DNA of 55,680 nucleotides, taken from the NCBI GenBank assembly GCA_022969175.1, contig JALJPB010000001.1, positions 65,902 through 121,581 of the forward strand, in the 5' to 3' direction. Position 1 is the first letter of the stretch, and each line of letters begins with the position of its first letter. Origin of the DNA: Colwellia sp. (lineage in GTDB: Bacteria; Pseudomonadota; Gammaproteobacteria; Enterobacterales; Alteromonadaceae). The notes under the pieces were generated by a model. That model had not been told where the DNA came from. It saw nothing but the letters and a program-made list of their open reading frames with translations, and did no database searches. Made by a program: the position numbers and the translations under genes. This document shows positions 7,411-15,696 of the stretch, in pieces.

Positions 7411-8442
7411 TTAATCATCCTTAAAGATGCCAACATATGTTGGCGAACTATCTGATTTAGTTGCCCGATACATGCCTTTAGTATTAAATGGCAAACTCAT
7501 ATTACCTTTAGTATCAATTATAATTACCCCACCTGTACCGCCCACAGGCATTAGCACATTATGAATAACTTCTTTGCCAGCTTGGTCAATGGTTTTTCCT
7601 TGATATTGTACTCTGGCGCAAATATCTGAGGCAACATTGTAGCGAATAAAGTACTCTCCATGCCCGGTGGCTGAAACCGCACAGGAGTTATTATCGGCAA
7701 ATGTTCCGGCACCAATAACAGGGGAGTCACCGATACGACCATAACGTTTATTTGTCATACCACCGGTAGATGTACCACTTGAAATGTTACCTTCTTTGTC
7801 AAGAGCAACAGCGCCAACAGTGCCAACTTTATATTCAACTTCCAGTTCATTATGAGCCGCTTGGTAATTTTTGTTCTGTTTTTTGGCCTTATCCATCTTG
7901 GCTTTTGCACGTTTTAAAGATTTATAACGGTGTTTGGTATCAAATAGTTTGTTATCAACCAAACCTACGCCCTGAGTTTTGGCAAACTCTTCTGCTCCTT
8001 CGCCACTAAGCATTACATGAACAGACTGCTCCATTACTAAACGTGCAAGGTTAATAGGGTTCTCAATATGTTTTACGCTTGCTACCGCTCCCGCTTGGCG
8101 ATTTTTTCCATACATTATTGAGGCATCCATTTCATGTTCTTCATCATGAGTGTATACCGCGCCGCGACCGGCATTAAAAAATGGGGAGTTCTCAAGTATA
8201 TTTATTGCAGTAGTGACAGCATCAAGGCTACTGCCGCCTTTATCTAATACGGCATAACCCGCTTCAACCGCCTCAGTAAGTTTTGCTCGGTAAGCTTGTT
8301 CTTTTTCAGGGGTAAAGCGACTCTTTTCTATCGTACCTGCACCGCCATGAATGGCGATAGCAATAGGAGACTGAGTCGCATAAGTAAATTGAGCTAGTGT
8401 TGTCAGTAAAATACTCGCTGGAATTAGAATTGATTTTTTCAT
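7411..8442 (-). CDS. iaaA: Secreted isoaspartyl peptidase / L-asparaginase (Ntn hydrolase, type III)
   Basis: A 343-residue plant-type asparaginase. It hydrolyses L-asparagine and beta-aspartyl dipeptides after autocleavage into alpha and beta subunits. The HGGAGT motif lies near the N-terminus. The cleavage site and nucleophile are GTVGAVALD (Thr at about 208), followed by the substrate loops STGGMTNKRYGRIGDSP and GHGEYFIR. A signal peptide (KKSILIPASILLTTLAQFTYA) indicates a periplasmic enzyme, unlike E. coli IaaA. ATG 8442 follows GAG at good spacing; an upstream in-frame GTG at 8448 is less likely. It is the only gene in its transcription unit. Confidence 0.9.
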   Translation of the reverse strand: MKKSILIPASILLTTLAQFTYATQSPIAIAIHGGAGTIEKSRFTPEKEQAYRAKLTEAVEAGYAVLDKGGSSLDAVTTAINILENSPFFNAGRGAVYTHDEEHEMDASIMYGKNRQAGAVASVKHIENPINLARLVMEQSVHVMLSGEGAEEFAKTQGVGLVDNKLFDTKHRYKSLKRAKAKMDKAKKQNKNYQAAHNELEVEYKVGTVGAVALDKEGNISSGTSTGGMTNKRYGRIGDSPVIGAGTFADNNSCAVSATGHGEYFIRYNVASDICARVQYQGKTIDQAGKEVIHNVLMPVGGTGGVIIIDTKGNMSLPFNTKGMYRATKSDSSPTYVGIFKDD

Positions 8443-8518
8443 ACACACTCTTTTGTTTTTTATTTAATGTGCATGAAGGCTAAGATAATTACAACAGATT
8501 TAGTTTCGTCATTAATCT

Positions 8519-9067
8519 TTATTTTTTCTTACGCTTAAAAATTCCAAACATCATATCAGGTTGTGTTGCTTCTAATTTAGACCAAATATCGTATTTATCG
8601 CCTAACCTAATACTAACCGAGTTGTTATACGCCCCTAAAAGTAATAGCACACTACAAAAACCGAATAAACTGTCAATGTTAACGTCGATAAAGGGTAGTG
8701 GTGCAGGGCCATATTGCCAATAAAACCCTGATAACCAAAAACTCGAAGTGAAAAGTGAAAAAACAACAAAAAAGATTTCTATTCGTTGAAATTCTTTTCT
8801 CGACGCGGAAAACCAACCACTACCAATGTATAGTCGTAACCACAAAGGAAAATCTTTGTATTCTTTAATAATTTTATCCATGGAATACAGCTCCTGCTCT
8901 AATAAATCTACATTAATGTCAAAGGTTTTTGCCAATGCCCTTAATGAGGCAAAGCCAACTCGATGACCACTTTCAACTCTTTGGATTGTTCTTAAACTTA
9001 ATCCTGATACTTCAGCTAACTGTTCTTGTGAAATATGTTTTTGTTTCCTGAGTTTCTTGATGAACAT
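8519..9067 (-). CDS. XRE-type HTH regulator with two membrane segments
   Basis: A 182-residue protein. Residues 1-60 form an XRE helix-turn-helix (QKHISQEQLAEVSGLSLRTI, then RVESGHR). The rest contains two hydrophobic segments (IEIFFVVFSLFTSSFWLSG; SLFGFCSVLLLLGAYN) and a basic tail (FKRKKK). This fits a membrane-tethered regulator that could link envelope state to DNA binding. The target is unknown. It lies divergent to the small lipoprotein gene at 9282, and the inverted repeat TGACG/CGTCA at about 9121-9139 lies between them. Confidence 0.8.
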   Translation of the reverse strand: MFIKKLRKQKHISQEQLAEVSGLSLRTIQRVESGHRVGFASLRALAKTFDINVDLLEQELYSMDKIIKEYKDFPLWLRLYIGSGWFSASRKEFQRIEIFFVVFSLFTSSFWLSGFYWQYGPAPLPFIDVNIDSLFGFCSVLLLLGAYNNSVSIRLGDKYDIWSKLEATQPDMMFGIFKRKKK

Positions 9068-9281
9068 TTAAGTCTCGTATTGATATTTGAGCAGATAATA
9101 TTTGCTATATTACTCTGTCGGTGACGTAAAAAAAGCGTCATTTTGCCGCCAAAGCATTTTATTTTAAGGATTTGGTAAAGTTTGTTTAAAACGAGCGGTT
9201 ATATAAATTGTTGCTAGAGTTGTGCATAAGTCTTATTATCGACCTTTAAAATAATTGATAAGAATTACCGAGATGGATTTT

Positions 9282-9497
9282 ATGAGAAATAGCGTTATTG
9301 TTATCACCACTTTAATACTTGTAATGGGTTGTGTAAGTAAACCACCACAGACAGACGTTGAAAGAAAGTGGGGAGTAACGGAAGAAGGCAACTGGGAAGA
9401 GGAAGAAGTGCACTCAACCACTATTTATTCTTCTGAAGATAATAAGTTACCTGAGCTGAAATTGCCGACGGACAAAAAAACAATAAAAGAGCAATAA
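9282..9497 (+). CDS. Small lipoprotein
   Basis: A 71-residue protein. A short hydrophobic signal ends in a lipobox (LVMGC), followed by an acidic, Glu-rich mature part (EEGNWEEEEVHS) and a charged tail. It is probably lipidated and anchored in the envelope. ATG 9282 is preferred because GGA lies just upstream and it starts directly at the signal peptide (MRNSVIVITT); ATG 9273 would add three residues. It ends in a strong hairpin terminator. No family recognised. Confidence 0.7.
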   Translation: MRNSVIVITTLILVMGCVSKPPQTDVERKWGVTEEGNWEEEEVHSTTIYSSEDNKLPELKLPTDKKTIKEQ

Positions 9498-9498
9498 T

Positions 9499-9523
9499 AA
9501 AGAGGAGCCTCAGCTCCTCTTTT
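9499..9523. terminator. Bidirectional terminator between convergent genes
   Basis: A perfect 8-bp stem, AGAGGAGC (9501-9508) with GCTCCTCT (9513-9520), loop CTCA. It is flanked by A and T runs on the two sides, so it can serve the lipoprotein gene and the YbaK-like gene ending at 9533. Confidence 0.9.
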
Positions 9524-9532
9524 GAACGATGG

Positions 9533-10012
9533 TTAATGAAATACTTCTCGGCTAAACCGGACATGTTTACTATTAGCCAACATGGCCTGAAAGTCTGAAC
9601 CTTTAATCCTTAATAAGTTTTCATGATCCCCCGCTTCAATATAAACCATTTCTAAGTTATCCAAGAGTTCATCACAAATAGCACTCATGTTGTAGGCAGC
9701 GGCTACAGGAGGAATTGCTCCATGCTCGCAATCGGTAAACATCTGATAAACTTCACTTTCGTTTATTAAGTGGTAACTACCTAGTAGCTCTTCATTTAAT
9801 GCTGAGAAGCTAATTTTATTATTTGCTGGTAGAATAGCCATCATTTTTCTATCTTCATGATCTTGTAAAATTACCGCTTTTGCTATTTGATTCAATGGCA
9901 CACTAGCCGTTAAAGCACTACCAATAGAGTTATTGCTATGACTATGGTTAACCATAGTATATTGGATGTTATTTGAAGTTAAATAACTATCAAGTCGAGT
10001 TGATATACTCAT
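9533..10012 (-). CDS. YbaK/EbsC-family aminoacyl-tRNA deacylase
   Basis: A 159-residue single-domain protein of the YbaK / prolyl-tRNA synthetase insertion family, which hydrolyses mischarged tRNAs such as Cys-tRNAPro or Ala-tRNAPro. Visible features are the N-terminal helix (STRLDSYLTSNNIQY), AKAVILQD in the core strand with the conserved Lys, and a GAIPPVA loop matching the family's G-x-x-P-P. ATG 10012 is the start because GGAGG lies five bases upstream; an in-frame TTG at 10024 overlaps that site. The substrate among YbaK, ProX and EbsC types is uncertain. Confidence 0.85.
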   Translation of the reverse strand: MSISTRLDSYLTSNNIQYTMVNHSHSNNSIGSALTASVPLNQIAKAVILQDHEDRKMMAILPANNKISFSALNEELLGSYHLINESEVYQMFTDCEHGAIPPVAAAYNMSAICDELLDNLEMVYIEAGDHENLLRIKGSDFQAMLANSKHVRFSREVFH

Positions 10013-10145
10013 GTAAACCTCCAAAAGAATAATTGACTCTATTTAAGTATAGAACTTGGCTGTTTAATCGCCAGTATCAGATGGGGGATTATTGACTTAA
10101 ATGTAAATCCCTAAGCTAAAAAGTAGATTGTAATTAACTCAGATA

Positions 10146-10400
10146 TCACACAAATAACGTGATAATTATTAACATTGGAAATACAAAAAAGTAAGCTCGC
10201 ATCATCAACTTTAATATCTTGTTTCCCTCTTTTTGCTCCATGAAATGGTCGATAATCATCACTCCTTTAAACATCGTTGTTAATGCGATGATAGTACTTA
10301 CTATCAGTGTTGAATTTAAGTTTTCTGCTAAGCTAGTATTAAATAATGTAATCACGATGAGCGTTATCGATAAAATTTCTAATTTTCCAAACTTATTCAT
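10146..10400 (-). CDS. norF: Orphan NorF-like / cytochrome c oxidase subunit IV-family protein
   Basis: An 84-residue protein with three hydrophobic segments and the family signature FKGVMIIDHFMEQ in the middle helix region, as in prokaryotic COX4-like/NorF proteins. NorF, with NorE, assists nitric oxide reductase activity. AGGAG lies six bases before ATG 10400; an in-frame TTG at 10406 is rejected. Directly upstream on the same strand are the last ~22 codons of a NorE-type gene (see the pseudogene entry), so this is the surviving half of a norEF pair. No NO reductase genes lie in the window. It may be in decay. Confidence 0.7.
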   Translation of the reverse strand: MNKFGKLEILSITLIVITLFNTSLAENLNSTLIVSTIIALTTMFKGVMIIDHFMEQKEGNKILKLMMRAYFFVFPMLIIITLFV

Positions 10401-10409
10401 ATCCAACTC

Positions 10410-10481
10410 CTAGCGCAATACATAAAGCAATGGAAAAATTAAAATCCACATTAAATCGATCGTATGCCAACAAACAGCAAG
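10410..10481 (-). pseudogene. norE: C-terminal remnant of norE (cytochrome c oxidase subunit III family)
   Basis: Reading the minus strand toward the TAG at 10410-10412, the last codons give CWHTIDLMWILIFPLLY and then VLR. This is the characteristic C-terminal helix of the NorE / heme-copper oxidase subunit III family (WHxxDxxW). An in-frame TAA lies immediately upstream (10482-10484). Beyond it the 67-codon frame (10482-10685) has no similarity to subunit III, so the rest of norE has been deleted. It is followed within 10 bp by the intact norF-like gene. The upstream spacer to 10789 shows no other gene. Confidence 0.7.
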
Positions 10482-10789
10482 TTAGTCTTTATAAGTCATA
10501 CTTTCTTTGATCTTTTCGACAATTTCATCTTTTACTAAAATATAAATATTAAAGATCGAAGGTAAGATAAATAAAAAAACACGGCTACTGCAGATTTGAA
10601 GAAATATTGAATTTTTCAGTTGGTTTTTTGCATTTTGCAAAACATATTTATCGAAACAAATTTTTAAGTTAAACATACATGTCAATTAGCGATATTTAAG
10701 GCCTTTTAATTTGGCATTAATAATGCAATACCTTAGAAGTATCGTGTTAAAGATATCGATGTTTTCAAAGCTAATATGAGGTGATGACT

Positions 10790-10981
10790 ATGCTGAATAA
10801 TCATAACAGAGTGAATAGACGCTTGATTCTTTCTGCCAAGCAGATAAAAGAGTACTTTGAAGGAGATCTTCAAGAATTAGAATTTAGTGAAAGAAGTATT
10901 ATATCCAAAGCCGAAGAAAAAAATCAGCTTGTTGAGTCAAGAGAATCGGAAACAGAAAACTATGTATTAGGATATAATTAG
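10790..10981 (+). CDS. Small hypothetical charged protein
   Basis: A 63-residue protein without signal peptide or membrane segment, rich in Glu, Arg and Asn (LSAKQIKEYFEGDLQELEFS). Its reality is supported by a strong Shine-Dalgarno, GAGGTG (10778-10783), six bases before ATG 10790; the two upstream in-frame starts overlap this site. I do not recognise it. The 165-bp spacer after it is empty. Confidence 0.55.
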   Translation: MLNNHNRVNRRLILSAKQIKEYFEGDLQELEFSERSIISKAEEKNQLVESRESETENYVLGYN

Positions 10982-11146
10982 CTTTTAATGTTCTATCTGT
11001 CTTAACTAGCTAAAATATAAGGTAAAGTAGCATCAAGTGCTTCTTTGCCTTATAAATATTATATTCAGTTATTATCTAGTTATGGTTTGATAGCATATAC
11101 ACCTTCTATTTATCGAATTAAATAAGTTTAAGTTATAGTATGGTTG

Positions 11147-11857
11147 CTACATTACGTCTTTTGCTATTTGCCTTTTATCTGCGACAGTGCACTTTATTGG
11201 CATCATCCGACCAATAGTCCATTGCAAATCACCTGCTTTACCTCTGAGAGTATGCTTGCCGTTGCTATAAAGAAATCCAGATGCTGTTGGTTTTGCTGGC
11301 AATATTATCGGCTGACGATGTTGGCCATTAATGATAGCAATCGCTTCGTCATTAGCTGAAGTATAAGAGACTGTCAATTTTCGGTTGTTTTTGCAGCTAT
11401 ATTCAACTTTCTTAGCTGATTGTAACGGTGAATTAGAATTTTTTACTTGCTGAAGCACTATATCGACATGTTTACCATTTCCTCTGGTAATTACCGGATA
11501 AGACGCTGTACTGGTGTAAATCATTTTATGATTGATCGTAATAACTGCTTGTACACTGTAGGTATGTTGAGGCTTAATTTTTTCTGCCAAATAGCTAATC
11601 TCAAAATTTATTGGCAGTTGCATGGAAGCCTTATCAGATAAAGTGAGCACTGTTTCAGCCATAAGTATGGCGGGAACATCCATTAAGGAAACGTCATATA
11701 ATTTCATCGTTAATTTAGCGTTTACCGGCAATTTTATTTGCTCAAGAAAATTCACCGTGCCGATAATGACTTGAGGAGAGGCAATCGCAGCAGTTTTGTT
11801 AACACTGCTACAACCAGTGATAAAAATTAAAAGGAAAATAGTCCGTAGTTGTGTCAT
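11147..11857 (-). CDS. Lipoprotein fusing a YbaY domain and an MliC-type lysozyme-inhibitor domain
   Basis: A 236-residue outer-envelope lipoprotein. The lipobox is FITGC at residues 12-16. Residues 30-140 (IGTVNFLEQIKLPVNAKLTM and the TYSVQAVI strand) match the YbaY / type III secretion lipoprotein-chaperone fold. Residues 150-225, from EYSCKNNRKLTVSY to MMPIKC, match the MliC C-type lysozyme inhibitor family, with a Cys near each end for its disulfide. MliC proteins inhibit host or competitor lysozyme in the periplasm. The two-domain order is visible directly; activity is inferred. Confidence 0.8.
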   Translation of the reverse strand: MTQLRTIFLLIFITGCSSVNKTAAIASPQVIIGTVNFLEQIKLPVNAKLTMKLYDVSLMDVPAILMAETVLTLSDKASMQLPINFEISYLAEKIKPQHTYSVQAVITINHKMIYTSTASYPVITRGNGKHVDIVLQQVKNSNSPLQSAKKVEYSCKNNRKLTVSYTSANDEAIAIINGQHRQPIILPAKPTASGFLYSNGKHTLRGKAGDLQWTIGRMMPIKCTVADKRQIAKDVM

Positions 11858-11912
11858 TGGAAAACCTATTTAAAGTGTATTAATGAAATAAAGCATAAAG
11901 TTAAAACGGCTT

Positions 11913-11941
11913 AAGATAAATTGCATATTGCAATTTATCTT
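11913..11941. other. Perfect 13-bp hairpin upstream of the YbaY-MliC gene
   Basis: AAGATAAATTGCA (11913-11925) is followed by a three-base TAT and its exact reverse complement (11929-11941). It lies about 55 bp upstream of the minus-strand start at 11857, so it could be an operator, a leader hairpin or a terminator. The remainder of the 547-bp spacer up to 12404 shows nothing else convincing. Confidence 0.6.
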
Positions 11942-12404
11942 CTCTTATTGCATCTCAATATTAAATCAGATCAACTTGTTAAAATAGGGAATAACCGAAA
12001 AAGGCTACGAATAAAGTGTCACAAATCTTAAATAACGGCAATAAAAATTTCACTAATGCAATTTGTTATAGCTTACAGATAGATTCAACCTTAATGCTCT
12101 TTTTTATTACTGAAATAATACGTTCTGCACTCGCTACCTATGAATTTAGCTCAATATTTGTTTCAGCTTTTTATTTTGCTAAAATACATAAGTTCAAAAT
12201 CGCATTTTATGCCTAAATGCTCTCTTTGAGTATTTTTGCCATTTCTCTTAGTAAAATATTTAATTTTAGTGATCTTTCCTATGATTTTATCGCTAATGTT
12301 TTTTAAAATGATGAAAGAAAATTTACTCTTTAATAGTCAATAAGGGTTAGATTACTATATAATTATAGGCTCAAGAATATTCTCTATATAAGATAAAGTG
12401 TGCC

Positions 12405-13709
12405 ATGAAGTTTCCCGGTCGTCGTCAACATAAACACTATTTTCCCGTTGAAAATAAAAACCCTCTTACTGATAAAATTTGTGATAACGCACCATTAGAG
12501 CGCTGTTACATTGTTGGTATTGATCAAGTTCTTGTCGACATTGAAGCAAAAATTGATGATGAATTTTTAGCTGAATTCGATTTAGAGCGGGGTATGTCGC
12601 AAGTGATAACGGATGAAGTCACTCATCGGCTATATGAACGATTGAAAAGCGAGGAGCTGATTGATTATGAATTTGCTGGTGGAACCATAGGTAATACCAT
12701 GCACAATTATTCAGTTTTAGCTGATGATCGCTCGGTATTACTTGGCGTTATGTCTGAGAACATGAGAATAGGTGGTTATGCGTACCGATTTGTCAGTAAT
12801 ACTTCCTCACGAGTTGATTTAAACTATTTACAGCCTGTGGATGGCCCGATAGGGCGCTGCTTTACCTTGATTGACAGCACGGGTGAAAGGACATTTGCCA
12901 TTAATGCTGGCCTGATTAATAAATTAACACCAGAGTCTGTTGATGAGTCATTAATTAATAATGCCTCTGCACTTGTGATTAGCTCATATCTGATGCGCAC
13001 CGAAGAGGGTGACACTATGACACAAGCAACCATTAAAGCGGTTAAGTGTGCAAATGCTGCCGGTGTACCAGTTGTTCTCACCTTGGGGACTAAATTTCTT
13101 ATCGAAAAAGAGCCAGAATTTTGGCGTAACTTTGTTAAAGAACATGTTGATATTTTAGCAATGAATGAAGAAGAAGCCCATGCCATTACGGGCATTGAAG
13201 ACCCGCTAAAAGCCGCTGACGCTTGTTTAGAATGGGTCGATTTAGTCATTTGTACTGCAGGTTGCCAAGGCCTATTTATGGCCGGCTATGTCGATGATAA
13301 ATTTAAGCGAGAAACCGAATATCCATTATTACCAGGCGCTATAAGTTGTTTTAATCAATATGAATACTCAAGACCAATGCGCTTGAGAGACTGTGAAACG
13401 CCGATAAAGATCTATACCCATTCTGCACCATATATGGGCGGGCCTGACCACATCAAAAATACCAATGGCGCTGGGGATGGAGCCCTCGCTGCTGTGTTGC
13501 ATGATTTAAGCGCGAATGTTTATCATCAACGTAATGTTGAAAATTCAAGTAAACATATACAACCGTCATTGACTTACTCATCGCTTTCACAAATCAGTAA
13601 ATATGCTAACCGAGTGAGTTATGAGGTATTAGTGCAGCATTCTCCTCGCCTTTCCCGGGGATTACCAGAGCGTGAAGATAGTTTAGAACAGGCTTACTGG
13701 GCTTTATAA
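12405..13709 (+). CDS. gsk: Inosine/guanosine kinase
   Basis: A 434-residue PfkB-family nucleoside kinase of the purine salvage pathway, phosphorylating guanosine or inosine to GMP or IMP in the cytosol. It aligns with E. coli Gsk from end to end by eye: the MKFPGRR start, AGGTIGNTMHNYSVLADDRS, GPIGRCFTL, VVLTLGTKF, ILAMNEEEA, and NTNGAGDGALAA with the catalytic Asp at about 358. The C-terminus HSPRLSRGLPEREDSLE is also conserved. Full length and intact. Monocistronic, ending in a bidirectional terminator. Confidence 0.97.
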   Translation: MKFPGRRQHKHYFPVENKNPLTDKICDNAPLERCYIVGIDQVLVDIEAKIDDEFLAEFDLERGMSQVITDEVTHRLYERLKSEELIDYEFAGGTIGNTMHNYSVLADDRSVLLGVMSENMRIGGYAYRFVSNTSSRVDLNYLQPVDGPIGRCFTLIDSTGERTFAINAGLINKLTPESVDESLINNASALVISSYLMRTEEGDTMTQATIKAVKCANAAGVPVVLTLGTKFLIEKEPEFWRNFVKEHVDILAMNEEEAHAITGIEDPLKAADACLEWVDLVICTAGCQGLFMAGYVDDKFKRETEYPLLPGAISCFNQYEYSRPMRLRDCETPIKIYTHSAPYMGGPDHIKNTNGAGDGALAAVLHDLSANVYHQRNVENSSKHIQPSLTYSSLSQISKYANRVSYEVLVQHSPRLSRGLPEREDSLEQAYWAL

Positions 13710-13720
13710 TAAATGAAAAA

Positions 13721-13743
13721 ATAAAGGGGATACTCCCCTTTAT
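13721..13743. terminator. Bidirectional terminator between gsk and the polysaccharide deacetylase gene
   Basis: A perfect 9-bp stem, ATAAAGGGG (13721-13729) with CCCCTTTAT (13735-13743). It overlaps the stop codon of the minus-strand gene (13740-13742) and follows the gsk stop by 11 bp. The flanking A run on the gsk side acts as a U tract for the minus strand. Confidence 0.8.
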
Positions 13744-14645
13744 AACACTTCTTTTGCAAATCGAATGTCTAAATAATTTTCATCACAAGACTCGTGCCAC
13801 AAACCTTTGGTTTGTCCCTTGTCTCTAGCTATTTCGCCTATACGGCCAGGGTTGTGTTTTAATATTCTGTCTGTTTTATAATGTGCTATTTCATCGGTGT
13901 AAGCTTGTTCTGGGCTGATGATTTTCCAGCCTCGAGAGCGAAGTTCATCCACTAAATCACCAATAAATAATGCGGTGATATCCATCTCGTGTAATAACAG
14001 CATATGCTTTGGTGAGCGGCCTAAGTGTTTTTCAGCCATATCGTCATAGTATTCAATACTCTGAACAAGTACATCGACATAAAATTTTCTTAACTTATCA
14101 AAATTAAGCTTAGCATTATCTTTTATCGCCTTTTGAAATAAATTTTCAATATACCAGTCATAATTATTGAGGGTAATATAAGCATTGATATAACCTAATT
14201 GCTCTAAGGTTGTTCTCATGCCATCTCTTTTCTCTACCGTGTTACCTTCACGTAAATAAGGAAAGCGAAATAGTTTTTTATAAGTTTTAAATTGTCTCAA
14301 GTGTTTATCGGCTTTGATAAAGTCTTGTTGATAGTCAATTAAATCTAATTGATTAAAATTTGGGTGGCTGTTGGTATGGTTCGCGATAATATGGCCAGCG
14401 TTAGCATAGAGTTTTAACCTATTTATTCCTTCACTATCTAAGTTTTTACTAACAGAAAAAAAAGCAACTTGTTCAACATTGTGCTTCTTTAATGTTTCAA
14501 TGAGTTTGTTAGCCCGAGTTTGACCATCAAAATAACCTCTGGCAAACCTTGGTGAATCATCGAAACTAATGGCAAGTTCTTTTGCATTATTATTAAAAGA
14601 AAAAGTTGTTAACAAAATCAGTAATAAATGGTTGGTTTTCAGCAT
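13740..14645 (-). CDS. Secreted polysaccharide deacetylase (NodB-like)
   Basis: A 301-residue carbohydrate esterase 4-type protein that removes N-acetyl (or O-acetyl) groups from a polysaccharide, in the periplasm or outside. The signal peptide is residues 1-21. NodB motifs are present: catalytic and metal Asp pair in SFDDSP (Asp29-Asp30), metal histidines in HTNSH (His90, His94), and RFPYLREG at about 127-134. A long helical insertion (about 165-205) precedes the last motif region LLLHEMD. The substrate (peptidoglycan, chitin or exopolysaccharide) cannot be told. No partner genes nearby. Confidence 0.85.
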   Translation of the reverse strand: MLKTNHLLLILLTTFSFNNNAKELAISFDDSPRFARGYFDGQTRANKLIETLKKHNVEQVAFFSVSKNLDSEGINRLKLYANAGHIIANHTNSHPNFNQLDLIDYQQDFIKADKHLRQFKTYKKLFRFPYLREGNTVEKRDGMRTTLEQLGYINAYITLNNYDWYIENLFQKAIKDNAKLNFDKLRKFYVDVLVQSIEYYDDMAEKHLGRSPKHMLLLHEMDITALFIGDLVDELRSRGWKIISPEQAYTDEIAHYKTDRILKHNPGRIGEIARDKGQTKGLWHESCDENYLDIRFAKEVL

Positions 14646-14719
14646 TGAATAAAGTTCATCGATTAATAATGTCTTTGATGTTACCAGAGTAAATATAAAA
14701 AACGAAAGCGTATTGTTTG

Positions 14720-15511
14720 TTAGTTATTATTTTCAATGATTACAGCAGAAGTGTTTGTTAAATTCCATTTTTCTTGAAGCTTTAAGAGTTGCCCTGACAT
14801 TTTAAGTTGTGAAAAAGCATTTTGGTACTTTTTGATTAACTTAATATCACTGTTAAGATTAAAAGCTATGCTTAATGTGGAGTTTAAAGGATCTACAGAC
14901 AGTAGTTTACTTAATTTTGAAAAGTCTAAATTCAACCTTTGGGTATTTGATTTCAACGTTATTTCTGTTTCAATAATAAGATCGATACGCTCTTTGTAAA
15001 GCATTTGGGTGCGTTGATCTTCATTAACCACAGGGTAAATATCTTCAAACTCTTGCTCAATTAAATATTCATACTCATTGGAGTTTCTAGAGGTCGCAAT
15101 TCGGTATTGTTTCAGTGCATCTAGTGTTGGTTTTGAAAATGTACTATTTGAGGCTAAAGCCCAAAAATAATATTCCTCATCAATAAGATCTCCAATCCAA
15201 TGAAACTTAGATAAGCGTTTGTTTGTTTTTGCTATTGAAAAAATCATGGTGTTTTTTTCATATTGGGCGGTTGCGTATGCTCGTGCCCAAGGTAATACTC
15301 GAATTTTAGGGCTGTCACCGGTAATTTTAAATAAGGCATGAATCACCTCAGTAGAAAACCCGCCTAAAGAACCATCATTGTTTTTGATTTGATAGGGCGA
15401 TAAATATTCAGTCACAACGTTTATTTCATTGGCGTGTACGGGGGATGACAATGCAGAGCACAACAATAGAACTATTATTTTAAAATCTTGGATAATTACC
15501 GATTTCTTCAT
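14720..15511 (-). CDS. Periplasmic amino-acid-type binding protein (SBP family 3-like), solo
   Basis: A 263-residue exported protein with a signal peptide (cleavage near VHA, residue 27). The body has the extracellular solute-binding family 3 pattern: an N-terminal strand VVTEYLSPYQ, GGFSTEVIHALF, LPWARAYATAQ and the closing helix LKLQEKW. No permease or ATPase lies next to it. In alteromonads such solo proteins are frequent and may feed shared transporters or sensor proteins. The ligand is unknown. Confidence 0.75.
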   Translation of the reverse strand: MKKSVIIQDFKIIVLLLCSALSSPVHANEINVVTEYLSPYQIKNNDGSLGGFSTEVIHALFKITGDSPKIRVLPWARAYATAQYEKNTMIFSIAKTNKRLSKFHWIGDLIDEEYYFWALASNSTFSKPTLDALKQYRIATSRNSNEYEYLIEQEFEDIYPVVNEDQRTQMLYKERIDLIIETEITLKSNTQRLNLDFSKLSKLLSVDPLNSTLSIAFNLNSDIKLIKKYQNAFSQLKMSGQLLKLQEKWNLTNTSAVIIENNN

Positions 15512-15696
15512 TAAAGCATCCGATTATTCGTCTGACATTCATTACTGATTAAAGAATACACCATATTTATTTTTATTACTGCTGATAAATCATTTCGAAA
15601 ATTTAAGTGTTTTTTCATATTTTCTTACAATACCGCTATTGTATTAGTTATTAATTTTGTTTAAGTTTTGTTAAAAGTACAATTTATGGACAATAT

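Noticed and set aside
9121-9139. TGACG ... CGTCA inverted repeat as a terminator
   Set aside because: It lies between divergent starts where a terminator is not expected; noted only as a possible operator.
10482-10685. 67-codon minus-strand frame upstream of norF
   Set aside because: It is in frame with the norE remnant but shows no subunit III similarity and no convincing start; treated as non-coding.
12016-12216. 66-codon frame upstream of gsk
   Set aside because: GTG start without ribosome-binding site and odd composition in an AT-rich spacer; most likely chance.
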